Assembly (NCBI GenBank): GCA_003021655.1
Contig: PXRP01000021.1
Coordinates: forward strand, 48,305-111,431
Source of the DNA: Halobacteriales archaeon QS_4_69_31
GTDB taxonomy: Archaea; Halobacteriota; Halobacteria; Halobacteriales; Haloarculaceae
Direction: 5' to 3'
DNA: 63,127 bases
Below the pieces are notes generated by a model. That model saw nothing but the letters and a program-made list of their open reading frames with translations. It was not told the DNA's origin and did not search any database. Of the stretch, positions 8,008 to 16,422 are shown in pieces; within the stretch, counting starts at the first letter, position 1, and every line of letters starts with the position of its first letter. The position numbers were made by a program, and so were the translations under genes.

Positions 8008-8454
8008 ATGAGGCGCGATCACGTCACCTTGACCGTCCGCCACGCCGACCCGGATGCCGACCGACTGCCGACCGTCGTCCTCACGGTCGAGGAATCCGCT
8101 GACCAGCTCGCGGATCGTCTCGTGACGGTCGACAGGGACTCCCTCGGTGCCGACGACGTCGACGTCGCGTTCCGTCTCCAGGACCCGGTCGACGCCGACG
8201 GCGCCACCGGCGTCTTCAGTCTCAGCAACCGCGTCACCGGCGCGTTCCTCCTCGAAGTCAACACCGACGCCGACGCTCTCCTCGACATCGCCCGGACCGC
8301 CAGGGAGGACGACGCCGACGCGAGCTACCGCGTCCTCGTCCAGCAGGACGGCCAAGAGGTCGCGGTCTACGAGAAGCAGACCCTCCTCGTCTACGACGAC
8401 GAGGGGAGCCTCCTCCGCCAGCACAGTCTCATCCCCAGCGGCGTCGAACTGTAG
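8008..8454 (+). CDS. DUF5793 family protein
   Basis: The 148-aa soluble acidic protein matches the haloarchaeal DUF5793 pattern: MRRD at the start, a middle -DVAFRL block, GVFSLSNRVTGAFLLEVN, and the strongly conserved end YDDEGSLLRQHSLIPSGVEL. Function unknown; the fold looks all-beta. TATA-like CTTATTG is spaced for a leaderless mRNA. Confidence 0.75.
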   Translation: MRRDHVTLTVRHADPDADRLPTVVLTVEESADQLADRLVTVDRDSLGADDVDVAFRLQDPVDADGATGVFSLSNRVTGAFLLEVNTDADALLDIARTAREDDADASYRVLVQQDGQEVAVYEKQTLLVYDDEGSLLRQHSLIPSGVEL

Positions 8455-8581
8455 TCCGGCGCTTTGCCCTCTCCTGTCGGTACGTCCCTCCGATTCGTTA
8501 GCGGACGTGAGCCGCCGGTCCCGGTTCGGGCGCGCGGCCGGGACCGCTACGCTTAGGACGCCGAGGCCCGAACCGCGGCGT

Positions 8582-9865
8582 ATGGTATCGCTCGTCGCGG
8601 TCGGCCTCGTCGCGCTCCTGGTGGGGACGGAGGCGTTTTTCACCGCCCTCTCGGTGCTCAACCTCCGCCACGAGGAGGCGACCGTCAGGGCCGAACGGGA
8701 GTGGGTCCAGTCCGAACTCGGCATCGAGGACACCGACGAACTGCTCGACTACAACCGCGCGACCACGGGGCTGTCCCTGCTCAGGCAGTGGGTCACGCTC
8801 GGCGCGCTCGTGGTAGTGTTGTTCTCGGGGCTGTTCGCCGACGCCGTGTCGGCCGTCGAGGCGACGGGGTGGCCACTCGCCGCCCGGAGCGCGGTCTTTT
8901 TCGGTGGCCTCGTCGTCGCCAAGCAACTGTTCGACGTCCCCTTCGACCTCGTGAACACGTTCGTCGTCGAGGAGATATTCGGGTTCAACGAGCAGTCACT
9001 CGGGCTGTGGGCGCGTGACGCCGTCCTCGGGACCGTCGTGGGGCTGGCGGTCACGGTCCCGCTGCTGACGGCGGTCGTGTGGTTCGTCGACAACGTCGCC
9101 TACTGGCCGGTCGCCGCGTGGCTGCTGTTCGTGGGGTTCGTCCTCGCGATGCAGGTACTGAAGCCGCGGGTTATCGACCCGCTCTTCTACGACTTCACGA
9201 AGATCGACGAGGGCGAGTTGCGCGAGGCCGTCGACGAGGTGTTCGAGCGCGCCGGCTTCGCCTGCGAGCAGGTCTACGAGATGGACTACAGCAGCCGCTC
9301 GTCTCACTCCAGCGCGTACTTCGTCGGCTTCGGGCGCACCAAGCGCGTCGTCCTGTTCGACACGCTCATCGAGGACATGTCGGTCCCGGAGGTCCAGAGC
9401 GTCCTCGCACACGAACTCGCCCACTGGAAGAACGGCCACATCTGGAAGTTCATCGGGCTCGCGGCGGTCCGCTTCGGCGTCGTCTTCGCGGTGCTGGGCT
9501 ATCTCGTCGGCGCCGACTGGCTGTACGCCCCCTTCGCGGTGCCCGCAACCGCCTACGTCGGCCTCGCGCTGGCGTTCCTGTGGGTGCTCCCGTTCCAGCG
9601 GCTCACCTCGCCGCTGGACAACTTCCTGTCGCTCAAGTACGAGCGCGAGGCCGACGCGTTCGCCGCCGAGACCGTCGACGGGGAGACCATGGCCGACGCG
9701 CTGGCCAACCTCGCCGCCGAGAACCTCGCCAGCCTCTTCCCGCACCCCTGGTACGAGACGTTCCACTACGACCACCCGCCGATCCCCGAGCGGATGCGCC
9801 GCGTCCGGGAGATCGGCACCGGGGGCGAACCGGCGGACGAGAGCGGGCCACAGCCCGCCGATTAA
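8582..9865 (+). CDS. M48 family metalloprotease (Ste24/CAAX-protease type)
   Basis: A 427-aa integral-membrane zinc protease of the Ste24 group, which cleaves prenylated or misfolded membrane proteins. The zinc motif HELAH is at residues 277-281, and the third ligand lies in KYEREADAF near residue 354. About six or seven hydrophobic segments flank the catalytic part. SSRSSHSSAYFVGFGRTKRVVLFDTL is the usual Ste24 segment before the zinc motif (only partly quoted as a landmark). The ATG at 8582 opens with a hydrophobic helix as expected. Degenerate 36-nt repeats begin at the 3' end. Confidence 0.9.
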   Translation: MVSLVAVGLVALLVGTEAFFTALSVLNLRHEEATVRAEREWVQSELGIEDTDELLDYNRATTGLSLLRQWVTLGALVVVLFSGLFADAVSAVEATGWPLAARSAVFFGGLVVAKQLFDVPFDLVNTFVVEEIFGFNEQSLGLWARDAVLGTVVGLAVTVPLLTAVVWFVDNVAYWPVAAWLLFVGFVLAMQVLKPRVIDPLFYDFTKIDEGELREAVDEVFERAGFACEQVYEMDYSSRSSHSSAYFVGFGRTKRVVLFDTLIEDMSVPEVQSVLAHELAHWKNGHIWKFIGLAAVRFGVVFAVLGYLVGADWLYAPFAVPATAYVGLALAFLWVLPFQRLTSPLDNFLSLKYEREADAFAAETVDGETMADALANLAAENLASLFPHPWYETFHYDHPPIPERMRRVREIGTGGEPADESGPQPAD

Positions 9866-9985
9866 ACGCGCCAGAAGAGTGGGTGACGGCCCGCCGACCG
9901 ACCGTACCGAGAGAGCGAGCCACAGCCTGCCGACCAGACGCGCCGGCGGTGCGGGTCACTGAATCCGGCAGCGCCGACCCGTGCG
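9841..9985 (+). repeat. Degenerate ~36-nt repeats at the M48 gene 3' end
   Basis: About four units of 36 nt start inside the last codons of the protease and run past its stop. The clearest pair, 9841-9872 and 9913-9944, share GAG-CG-GCCACAGCC-GCCGA then ACGCGCC at a distance of 72 nt (two periods). Read in another frame the units give ERATARRLNAPE, EWVTARRPTVPR and ERATACRPDAPA, which shows the periodicity clearly. Confidence 0.6.
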
Positions 9986-10348
9986 TCGGCCTCACCCAGC
10001 AACTGTGGGTCCACCGGATTAGAGGGGACACCAGCCGACCCGGAGGGTGTCATACAACTCTTCACATGGTGTTGTTTCAGCGATCTGTCCGTGAATCGAC
10101 TGCTCAGTAAGCGTGCTTAATTACCAAGTTCTCTGCTCGTGGCGCGGTGCACTGCGGCTCGGTGTCGATCTCGATGACATCCAGCAGTTCAATCAGCCGT
10201 CGAAACATCCCGCTGAACGCTGGCCGAGCAGAAGACATACTCCCAGAGTATGGCTAGCTCAGTGTAACTACAGGGTCTTTCCGTAGCTCTACACAAGAGC
10301 GACAATCGTTGATATTATGTATCCAGTTATTTTTGTTACATGTGAACG
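9986..10348. other. AT-richer intergenic region with a possible transposase remnant
   Basis: Base composition drops sharply from about 10060 onward, continuing through the CPBP gene. On the minus strand 10104-10238 is a 44-codon frame (MSSARPAFSGMFRRLIELLD at its start, ending LVIKHAY) that resembles neither neighbour and could be a transposase fragment. Just before 10349 TTATTTTTG is a candidate TATA element for the CPBP gene. Confidence 0.3.
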
Positions 10349-11122
10349 ATGGGGCTCGATGATTTTCTGTTGCTTTTCACACTCGGACTGCTTGGGGTCG
10401 GAACGCTGGCTATTACCATACTCGCCGAACCAGCCACGTTCTCGATCCCGACAGAAGTGCAAGAACTTTCACTCCCAGTGAAACTGTTTGCTTATTTCAT
10501 TCAACCTGCGATTCTTTTATTGCTCGCTGTAATTGGTGGGCTACTTGTCTCGTCATCGGTTCCGTTCGAGTCCCATCTCGTAGCCGGAGAAACGGTTACT
10601 GATAGCGTGTTTCCTGTTTTCAAGCCAGCAGTGCTCGCCGGTGTTGGGGCCGGTTTCGTTATCATCGTGATTGAATTGGCACTTGGCGGGGTGCCAGAAT
10701 CGGTCGGGGTAGTTGAAGCTGACCAGCCGCTTGATGTCCTGTTGTTTTCTCTTCCCGCACGGGTTCTGTACGGCGGGATCACAGAGGAAGTTCTTGCTCG
10801 CTGGGGCGTTATGTCGGTTGTCGCGTATGGTCTGGGGTGGCTTTTCAGTACAGACGGAATCAGGGTATCTCCGGCTCTCATCTGGAGTGCCATCACTATA
10901 TCCGGGGTCATCTTCGCGGTTTTGCACCTACCGATGGTTGGGGCAACGCTTAGCGGTAACATTACTGTCCCAGTCATTGCATGGGTACTGACAGCCAACA
11001 CTCTTGCTGGAATTACATACGGATGGCTGTTTTGGCAATACAGTCTAGAAGCCGCGATGATTGCTCATGCATCAACTCACATCGCGTGGGTCACGTTATC
11101 GGGTATCCTGAGTACGATGTGA
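10349..11122 (+). CDS. CPBP family intramembrane metalloprotease
   Basis: The 257-aa membrane protein has the CPBP (CAAX/ABI) signature: motif 1 GGITEEVLARW with E146, E147 and R151, motif 2 VLHLP with H193, and a C-terminal MIAHASTH with H240 and H244. About seven hydrophobic segments. Members cleave membrane substrates, and some give immunity to bacteriocin- or halocin-like peptides. Codon use is much more A/T-rich at third positions than in neighbouring genes, so it looks horizontally acquired. It stands alone in an AT-richer island. Confidence 0.85.
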   Translation: MGLDDFLLLFTLGLLGVGTLAITILAEPATFSIPTEVQELSLPVKLFAYFIQPAILLLLAVIGGLLVSSSVPFESHLVAGETVTDSVFPVFKPAVLAGVGAGFVIIVIELALGGVPESVGVVEADQPLDVLLFSLPARVLYGGITEEVLARWGVMSVVAYGLGWLFSTDGIRVSPALIWSAITISGVIFAVLHLPMVGATLSGNITVPVIAWVLTANTLAGITYGWLFWQYSLEAAMIAHASTHIAWVTLSGILSTM

Positions 11123-11458
11123 CGTAGTGTGTACTCTCTGTACTGAGCGATTGTAGGAAGGACGATGCAGGTATGCCAACCGTTCTGTGACACCCTGGAC
11201 CCGGAGTAAGACCACACGGAGCGCCACCAGCACGGCGACCCGGACCTGTCCCGGTCGTTCGACTAAACGCCACGGATCTGCGAGAACCAGAGCCCGAGTC
11301 TGTATTTTGTGTGTTTGCGGCAAAGTAGTTCGTGCGATTCGCGTATGATTGCACAACGACAGTGAGATACGACCCAGTATGTTGACCGAAAGCGCAACTG
11401 ACCCGTCGTACGACTGCCCGTATGGTTGACCGTGATGGGACCTCACATAGGAGGAGAC
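11123..11458. other. Gene-free stretch after the CPBP gene
   Basis: Composition returns to GC-rich within this 336-nt stretch. A short frame near 11205-11265 (RHQHGDPDLSRSFD then a stop) looks like the tail of a lost gene. An AGGAGGAG Shine-Dalgarno sequence ends 3 nt before the ATG at 11459. No other feature found. Confidence 0.35.
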
Positions 11459-12262
11459 ATGCGCCTTCTCGAGAACAGCAAGGGAGTCAATCCTCGCCTC
11501 TACGTGCTGATCGCGCTCCCGACATTGCTAGGGATAGCCCACCACGTCGACCACGTTATCCGAGGGAACCACGTCGATTGGCCGATTGTGCCGATGGTCA
11601 ACTCCTTCACCTACAGTTTGGTCGTCTACCCGGTCATCGGCATCGGTCTCTACCTGACGGTGACCGACCGAGTAGGTGTCCGGTACCGGGTCGTGGTCGG
11701 GTCGCTCGGAGCGGTGATGATGTGGTTTTTCCACCTGCGCCCGTGGGCCGTCGAACCACCGTCGGACATCATCCTTCCGTACGCAGATCCGGTCGTGGGT
11801 ACCGTCGCGTTCGCTGTGCTGATTGCGCCGGTCCTCTCGTTGCTGGTGACAACGGGGTATGCGACTTACTCCCCGCGCTCGCCGACCGACAGACGAAAGT
11901 CAGCGTGGGTCCAAGTCGGCCGCATGGCCGAGGACGGACCCGTGGACCCGAGCGAGATCGGCGAGCGCGACGCGCCGCCGGTCGAGGAGAAACCGTACAA
12001 GATACTCTTTGAGGCGAACAAGTGCATCGGGGCCGGCAAGTGCGCCGAGGTCTCGGACAACTGGGAGCTGGACCTCGAGACGGGGATCGCCGCCCCGCGC
12101 GCGTACTTCATCGACGCGGCGGACCTCGAGGAGAACGTCCGCGCCGCGGAGGTCTGTCCCGCCAAGAAAGACGACGGCGTCATTCACGTGGTCGACCGCC
12201 GGACGAGCGAGGAACTCGCGCCCGACCCCCACGGCGACGGCACTCTCTCCGTGGACTGGTAG
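11459..12262 (+). CDS. Membrane domain fused to a ferredoxin
   Basis: One uninterrupted 267-codon frame joins two parts. Residues 1 to about 145 are a haloarchaeal-type membrane protein (HHVDHVIRGNH, then four hydrophobic segments). From M156 the sequence is a ferredoxin like the separately encoded haloarchaeal protein (PSEIGERDAPPVEEKPYKI...). It has three cysteines, C189 and C195 in CIGAGKC and C233 in CPAKK, the spacing of single-cluster [3Fe-4S]-type ferredoxins. The ATG at 11459 has a strong Shine-Dalgarno sequence (AGGAGGAG). No TATA box is seen ahead of the internal ATG (11924), so the ferredoxin is either made only as a fusion or by internal initiation. The fusion may be real, giving a membrane-tethered electron carrier, or the trace of a deletion that joined two genes. 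Confidence 0.7.
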   Translation: MRLLENSKGVNPRLYVLIALPTLLGIAHHVDHVIRGNHVDWPIVPMVNSFTYSLVVYPVIGIGLYLTVTDRVGVRYRVVVGSLGAVMMWFFHLRPWAVEPPSDIILPYADPVVGTVAFAVLIAPVLSLLVTTGYATYSPRSPTDRRKSAWVQVGRMAEDGPVDPSEIGERDAPPVEEKPYKILFEANKCIGAGKCAEVSDNWELDLETGIAAPRAYFIDAADLEENVRAAEVCPAKKDDGVIHVVDRRTSEELAPDPHGDGTLSVDW

Positions 12263-12325
12263 GCACCTCCTTCGGACATACCAGAATCCCGAACGGTTTT
12301 AACGGTTCGCCGCGACGTAGTATGT

Positions 12326-13159
12326 ATGAGTGATAAGGACACACACGGAGGAGGAGACTCGACTGACTCGTCGGTCGGCGCGCCGAGGGACGACGCCGAC
12401 GGCGAGACCGACGGCGACGGACCGGGCGAGAGGACGACCGTGGTCGAGGCCGAGGAGGACGCCGACTCCGACGAGCGCGAATCGGCTCTCGACGAGCGCG
12501 AATCGGCCCTCAACGAGCGCGAGCAGTCACTGGAGGAACGCGAGCGGGAGCTCGACGAGCGCGAGGCGGCCCTGGACCGCCGCGAGGACCGGCTCGACCA
12601 GCGCGAGGACGGGCTGGACAAACGCGCGGACGAACTCAAGACCCGCACGGCGGAACTCGACGACCGCGAGGCGGAAATCGACAAGTACAGCCGGGAACTC
12701 GAACAGACCCGCGCGGACCTGGACGAGCGGGAGGCGACCATCGAGCAGCGCGAGGCGGAACTGGACGACCGGCAGACGGCCATCGAGGAACGCGAGTCCG
12801 AACTGTCGAAGCGCTCGACCGAACTCGACCGTCGCGAGCAGACGCTCAAGGAGTACGTCGGCGACCAGTTCGGGCGCGTCGAGGACCAGGTCACCAATAC
12901 GATCCACGACGCGGTCGCGACCGGCATGGCGAAACACGCCGACACCAGGGATTCCCGGCTCGGCACCGTTGGGAACGTCCTGCTGGGACTGGCCGGCATC
13001 TTCCTCGTCGCCGCCGGCATCACGAACCTCCTCGCGTTCAACCTCGCCGATATCCCGGCACTGGCGCCCGGCGACAACCCGACCAACACCATCGCCAGCG
13101 CCGTGCTGGTCTTCCTCGGACTCGCCGGCAACCTGGCCGCCGTCGCCGACCGCGCCTGA
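12326..13159 (+). CDS. Coiled-coil protein with C-terminal membrane anchor
   Basis: The 277-aa product has an acidic disordered N-terminus (1-50), then about 130 residues of a 7-residue repeat variant (ERE-ALDERE, REDRLDQRED) that forms a long charged coiled coil, then two hydrophobic segments near residues 210-232 and 250-272. It probably forms rods at the membrane. No enzyme motif. A TTTTAAC element 30 nt before the ATG supports the start. I do not recognise a named family; similar repeats arise independently in many proteins. Confidence 0.7.
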   Translation: MSDKDTHGGGDSTDSSVGAPRDDADGETDGDGPGERTTVVEAEEDADSDERESALDERESALNEREQSLEERERELDEREAALDRREDRLDQREDGLDKRADELKTRTAELDDREAEIDKYSRELEQTRADLDEREATIEQREAELDDRQTAIEERESELSKRSTELDRREQTLKEYVGDQFGRVEDQVTNTIHDAVATGMAKHADTRDSRLGTVGNVLLGLAGIFLVAAGITNLLAFNLADIPALAPGDNPTNTIASAVLVFLGLAGNLAAVADRA

Positions 13160-13325
13160 ACTGCCGGACTCGTCCCGCTCGTTCGGCGGCCGGCGACAGC
13201 ACTGGCTCGGTGGACCGTGAGGCGCCCGAATGGCGGCCCCGGTCCTGCTGGACGGGTCGCCACCGACGGCGCCGTCACGGGGAGAACCGAACCACTCAAG
13301 CGGCAGTCGTCCCGATTCAGTTCCG

Positions 13326-14012
13326 ATGGGCACGCCACTCGACAGCCGCGACGCGCAGGCAGCCGAGGTCGTCGACCGCCTCTGGGAGGAGTACCCCGAC
13401 GCGACCATCTCGCTGGACTACTCGAACCGGCTCGAACTGCTGGTCGCGGTCGTCCTCTCGGCCCAGTGTACCGACGAGCGGGTCAACGAGGTCACTGCGG
13501 ACCTCTTCGAGAAGTACGGGACCGCCGCCGACTACGCAGAGGCCAGCGAGGCGGAACTCGCCGAGGACATCTACGGCATCACCTTCCACAACAACAAGGC
13601 CGGCTACCTCAAAGAGGCCGGCCGGGCCATCGCCGAAGAGTACGACGGCGAGGTACCCGACACGATGGCGGCCCTGACTGACCTCCCCGGGGTCGGCCGG
13701 AAGACGGCCAACGTCGTCCTCCAGCACGGCCACGACGTCGTCGAGGGCATCGTCGTCGACACGCACGTCCAGCGGCTCTCCCGGCGTCTCGGCCTCACCG
13801 AGGCGGAACGCCCCGAGGCCATCGAACGGGACCTGCTCCCGGTCGTCCCCGACGACGAGTGGCGCGACTTCACCCACCTCCTCATCAGCCACGGCCGCGC
13901 CGTCTGTACGGCGCGCAACCCCGACTGCGGGGAGTGTGTCCTCGCGGACGTCTGTCCCTCGGAGCGAGGCGACGCAGACATCGACCTGGCCAGCGGCGAA
14001 CCCTGGGAGTGA
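13326..14012 (+). CDS. nth: Endonuclease III
   Basis: A 228-aa bifunctional DNA glycosylase/AP lyase that removes oxidised pyrimidines. The helix-hairpin-helix LPGVGRKTANV carries the catalytic lysine (K126), VVDTHVQRL the catalytic aspartate (D145), and the C-terminal [4Fe-4S] loop C194-x6-C201-x2-C204-x5-C210 is complete. The frame extends 32 codons further up, but the family begins near MGTPLDSRDAQA, so I use 13326. It is convergent with a dead cheF gene whose 3' part has been lost up to this gene. Confidence 0.95.
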   Translation: MGTPLDSRDAQAAEVVDRLWEEYPDATISLDYSNRLELLVAVVLSAQCTDERVNEVTADLFEKYGTAADYAEASEAELAEDIYGITFHNNKAGYLKEAGRAIAEEYDGEVPDTMAALTDLPGVGRKTANVVLQHGHDVVEGIVVDTHVQRLSRRLGLTEAERPEAIERDLLPVVPDDEWRDFTHLLISHGRAVCTARNPDCGECVLADVCPSERGDADIDLASGEPWE

Positions 14013-14057
14013 CTGATAGTCGGGGAGTTCCGCCCGGCGTCGACGGTCGGGGGGTGT

Positions 14058-14827
14058 GAGGTCGTTGAGGACCATCGTAACCCGGCTGGCCTCCATGTTG
14101 AGGACGGCCGCCAGCGAGACCGCCGGGCCGGTCGAGTAGATGGCGACCAGCGTCTCGACCTGTTCCGCGGCGAGTTCCACGTCCTCCAGGTCGGACATGA
14201 GGTCGCTGTACTCCAGGCGGAGATACCGCCCCAGGATCGACATCTTGCGGCCCGACTGGGTCGCGGCGAACGTCGTCATCGCCCGGCCGTTGGGCATGTG
14301 CTTGACCGCGAGCACGGACTGTTCGATGCCGTTGACCTCGCGAGCGAGGCGCTCGAAGCCGGTGACCGTCGACAGTCCGACGTCGACCGCGTCGTCGTCG
14401 CGCTTGATCCGGACGGTCTTCGGTTTCAGGAAGAGCTTCGCTGGCTCGAACGATTCGCCGGTGACACGCCCCCCGACCCGTGCCGGGTGGCGGACGGTCA
14501 TGTCCGTCCCGTTGAGCAGCGCCTTGAACAGGGCGGTCGTGAACTTCTCTATCTTGCCGTCGCCGGCCGCGACGGCCGCGACCATCCGCGAGTCGTTGCG
14601 CTCGCCGCCACCGCGACCGTCGCGCTGAAAAACTCCCCCAGTCCCTGCGGCACGTGACCGACCGCCACGTCGAATATCGACGACAGCGGGATGGTCACCT
14701 TCCCCTCGTCGGCCGCGAGCACCAGTCGCTTCTCGCTCAGAAGGATCCGCCCTTTGACCGGTTCCGCACGGGCCGACGCCTCCGAGTTGAACGAGGCGAC
14801 GAAGTCCGCAATGACTGATTCCGACGT
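14058..14827 (-). pseudogene. cheF: Dead cheF (archaeal chemotaxis-to-archaellum adaptor)
   Basis: CheF links the Che system to the archaellum switch. Homology starts with TSESVIADFVASFNSEA at 14827, but where intact genes have ATG this copy has ACG. The frame runs through FDVAVGHVPQGLGEFFSATVAV and then breaks near 14600. Another frame continues with GGGERNDSRM, then KIEKFTTALFKALLNGTDM, HPARVGGRVTGESFEP, GRKMSILGRYLRLEYSDLM, and VTMVLNDL at about 14058. The last 30 or so residues expected of CheF are absent: the sequence runs into the 3' end of nth. Three independent lesions (start, frame, 3' loss) make a functional product very unlikely. Confidence 0.8.
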
Positions 14828-14867
14828 GGGGGCCGGATTAGTCCTGTGCGTCCGGGGGTCCGGAGGC

Positions 14868-15962
14868 TCACGACTCGGGGTAGGTCGGAACCCGCGCCGA
14901 GGCGTCGCTCCCCTCGACGAACGGGAGGGGTTCGACGGTCGCCGGCCGCTCGACGCCCTCGACGCGGACGGTGACGGTCTCCTCGGCGGCGGCGTCGGCG
15001 TCGACGAGCGCCAGTGCGAGCGGTTCCTCGCGCGTCGGGCTCTCGGCGGCGCGGGTCACCTCGCCGACGGCGGCGTCCTCGCGGAAGACGGCCGCGCCCG
15101 CGTCGGGGACCGCCTCCGGGGCGAGCCCCACGAGGCGGTTGTTGGGTCGCCCGCGGTTCTCGACGCGGGAGACGACCTCCTGGCCGACGTAACACCCCTT
15201 CTCGAAGTCGAGCGCGTTGCGGACCCCCAGGTCGTTCGGGAGGCGTCCGTCCAGTTCCGACGCGAACAGCGGCGTCCCGGCTTCGAGGGTGAGCGTCTCC
15301 CAGGTGCGGGCGCCGAAGGGAGCGGCCGCCTGGCCCCTGTTTTCGAGCGTGTCGAACACCTCGCCGGCGGCGTCGGCCCCGCAGACGACCAGGTACCCTT
15401 CCTCGCCGGTCAGCCCGTCGCCGCGGACGACGGTCACGCCGGCGTCGCCCATCGTCCCGCGGACGAACGACAGCGGCTCGTCGGGCGTCCCGGACTTGTT
15501 GAGGACGCTGGCCACCTTCTCGGTCGCCTGCGGCCCGTAGACGCCGAAGACGCCGAACTCGTCGGTCGCCTCCGCGATGGTGACGTCCTGGATGAAGGTC
15601 TTGCCCGCCCAGTCCTCGGCGACCGCCGCCGCCTCGGAGGGCGGGAGAAAGACCAGCAGGCGCTCGCTGGCACAGAAGACGTACATGTCGGTGCGGACGC
15701 GGCCCTGCGGGTCGAGCAGGAGGGCGTACGTGCCCCGGCCGTCGGCCGCGGGAACGCGGTTCGAGACGGCGTTGTCGACGAAGTCGACGCGGTCGTCGCC
15801 CTCGACGGTGAGGACGCCCAAGACGTGTTCGGTGACGCCGACGACCCGCCGGACCGCGCCGTGCGAGCGGGCCGGTCGGCCGTACTCCGCGACGACCCGG
15901 CGGCCGCCCCGTTCCGTGAAGGCGGCCTCGTGGCGTTCGTGGACCTCCTCGATGACGGTCAT
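14868..15962 (-). CDS. ygfZ: YgfZ/GcvT-like folate-binding protein
   Basis: The 364-aa protein belongs to the GcvT fold. The motif KGCYVGQE at residues 255-262 is the YgfZ signature that separates these tetrahydrofolate-dependent Fe-S-cluster maintenance proteins from true glycine-cleavage T proteins. The conserved family segment RTDMYVFCASERLLVFLP is present at about residues 90-107. Annotation pipelines often call this group aminomethyltransferase. It is downstream of, and on the same strand as, the DUF7333 gene (59-nt gap). Confidence 0.85.
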   Translation of the reverse strand: MTVIEEVHERHEAAFTERGGRRVVAEYGRPARSHGAVRRVVGVTEHVLGVLTVEGDDRVDFVDNAVSNRVPAADGRGTYALLLDPQGRVRTDMYVFCASERLLVFLPPSEAAAVAEDWAGKTFIQDVTIAEATDEFGVFGVYGPQATEKVASVLNKSGTPDEPLSFVRGTMGDAGVTVVRGDGLTGEEGYLVVCGADAAGEVFDTLENRGQAAAPFGARTWETLTLEAGTPLFASELDGRLPNDLGVRNALDFEKGCYVGQEVVSRVENRGRPNNRLVGLAPEAVPDAGAAVFREDAAVGEVTRAAESPTREEPLALALVDADAAAEETVTVRVEGVERPATVEPLPFVEGSDASARVPTYPES

Positions 15963-16021
15963 TACCCGGACGTGGGAGTCTCTCGGGGTTGTATCTTCCG
16001 GGAGCGGCCGAGGAAGGGCGA

Positions 16022-16219
16022 TTACCGCATCGCGCCGGCCCGGTGTTCGCCGTATTTGACGCCGAGGCCGAGACAGACCAGGCCGAACACGACCATCGAC
16101 GGCGTTACCATCATCAGGACGGTGCTGGTCGCCATGACGCCGGAGGCCGCCAGGCCACCGACGCCGACGACGATTATCGCGACGAAGATCGCCGCCGTCT
16201 TCGTCAGGTCGAACTCCAT
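16022..16219 (-). CDS. Small membrane protein (DUF7333-like)
   Basis: A 65-aa protein starting MEFDLTKTAAIFVAII with two hydrophobic helices and the end YGEHRAGAMR. It resembles a conserved two-helix haloarchaeal family of unknown role. It probably forms an operon with ygfZ. Confidence 0.65.
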   Translation of the reverse strand: MEFDLTKTAAIFVAIIVVGVGGLAASGVMATSTVLMMVTPSMVVFGLVCLGLGVKYGEHRAGAMR

Positions 16220-16258
16220 ACCGGCGGTTAGGAGCCACCCTAAATCAGGATTGCGGGA

Positions 16259-16420
16259 TTATTTCTCTCTGTTTCGGAGCCAGTCGGCGACCTCGTCTGC
16301 GAGGTGAACGTCCGTCCGGTGAACCGCGTTCCCCACTCGACGCGCACCCCGCGGTCCTCCGCGGTCCGGTAGAGCCGACGGTCGTTCGTGACGAGTATCT
16401 CGCCGGCGTCTTCTGGGCCG
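16259..16420 (-). pseudogene. Remnant of a PIN-like protein
   Basis: The minus strand reads AGEILVTNDRRLYRTAEDRG, typical of the conserved C-terminal half of PIN-domain proteins, then breaks after WGTRFTG. A shifted frame continues VHLADEVADWLRNREK and ends with TAA at 16259-16261. The N-terminal half is absent; the sequence meets the 3' end of the flavoprotein gene. Degraded gene fragment. Confidence 0.55.
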
Positions 16421-16422
16421 CG

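Noticed and set aside
13317-14585. One 422-codon frame joining CheF to antisense nth
   Set aside because: CheF homology ends at VTMVLNDL (14058); the rest is the shadow of nth. Treated as a truncated cheF pseudogene.
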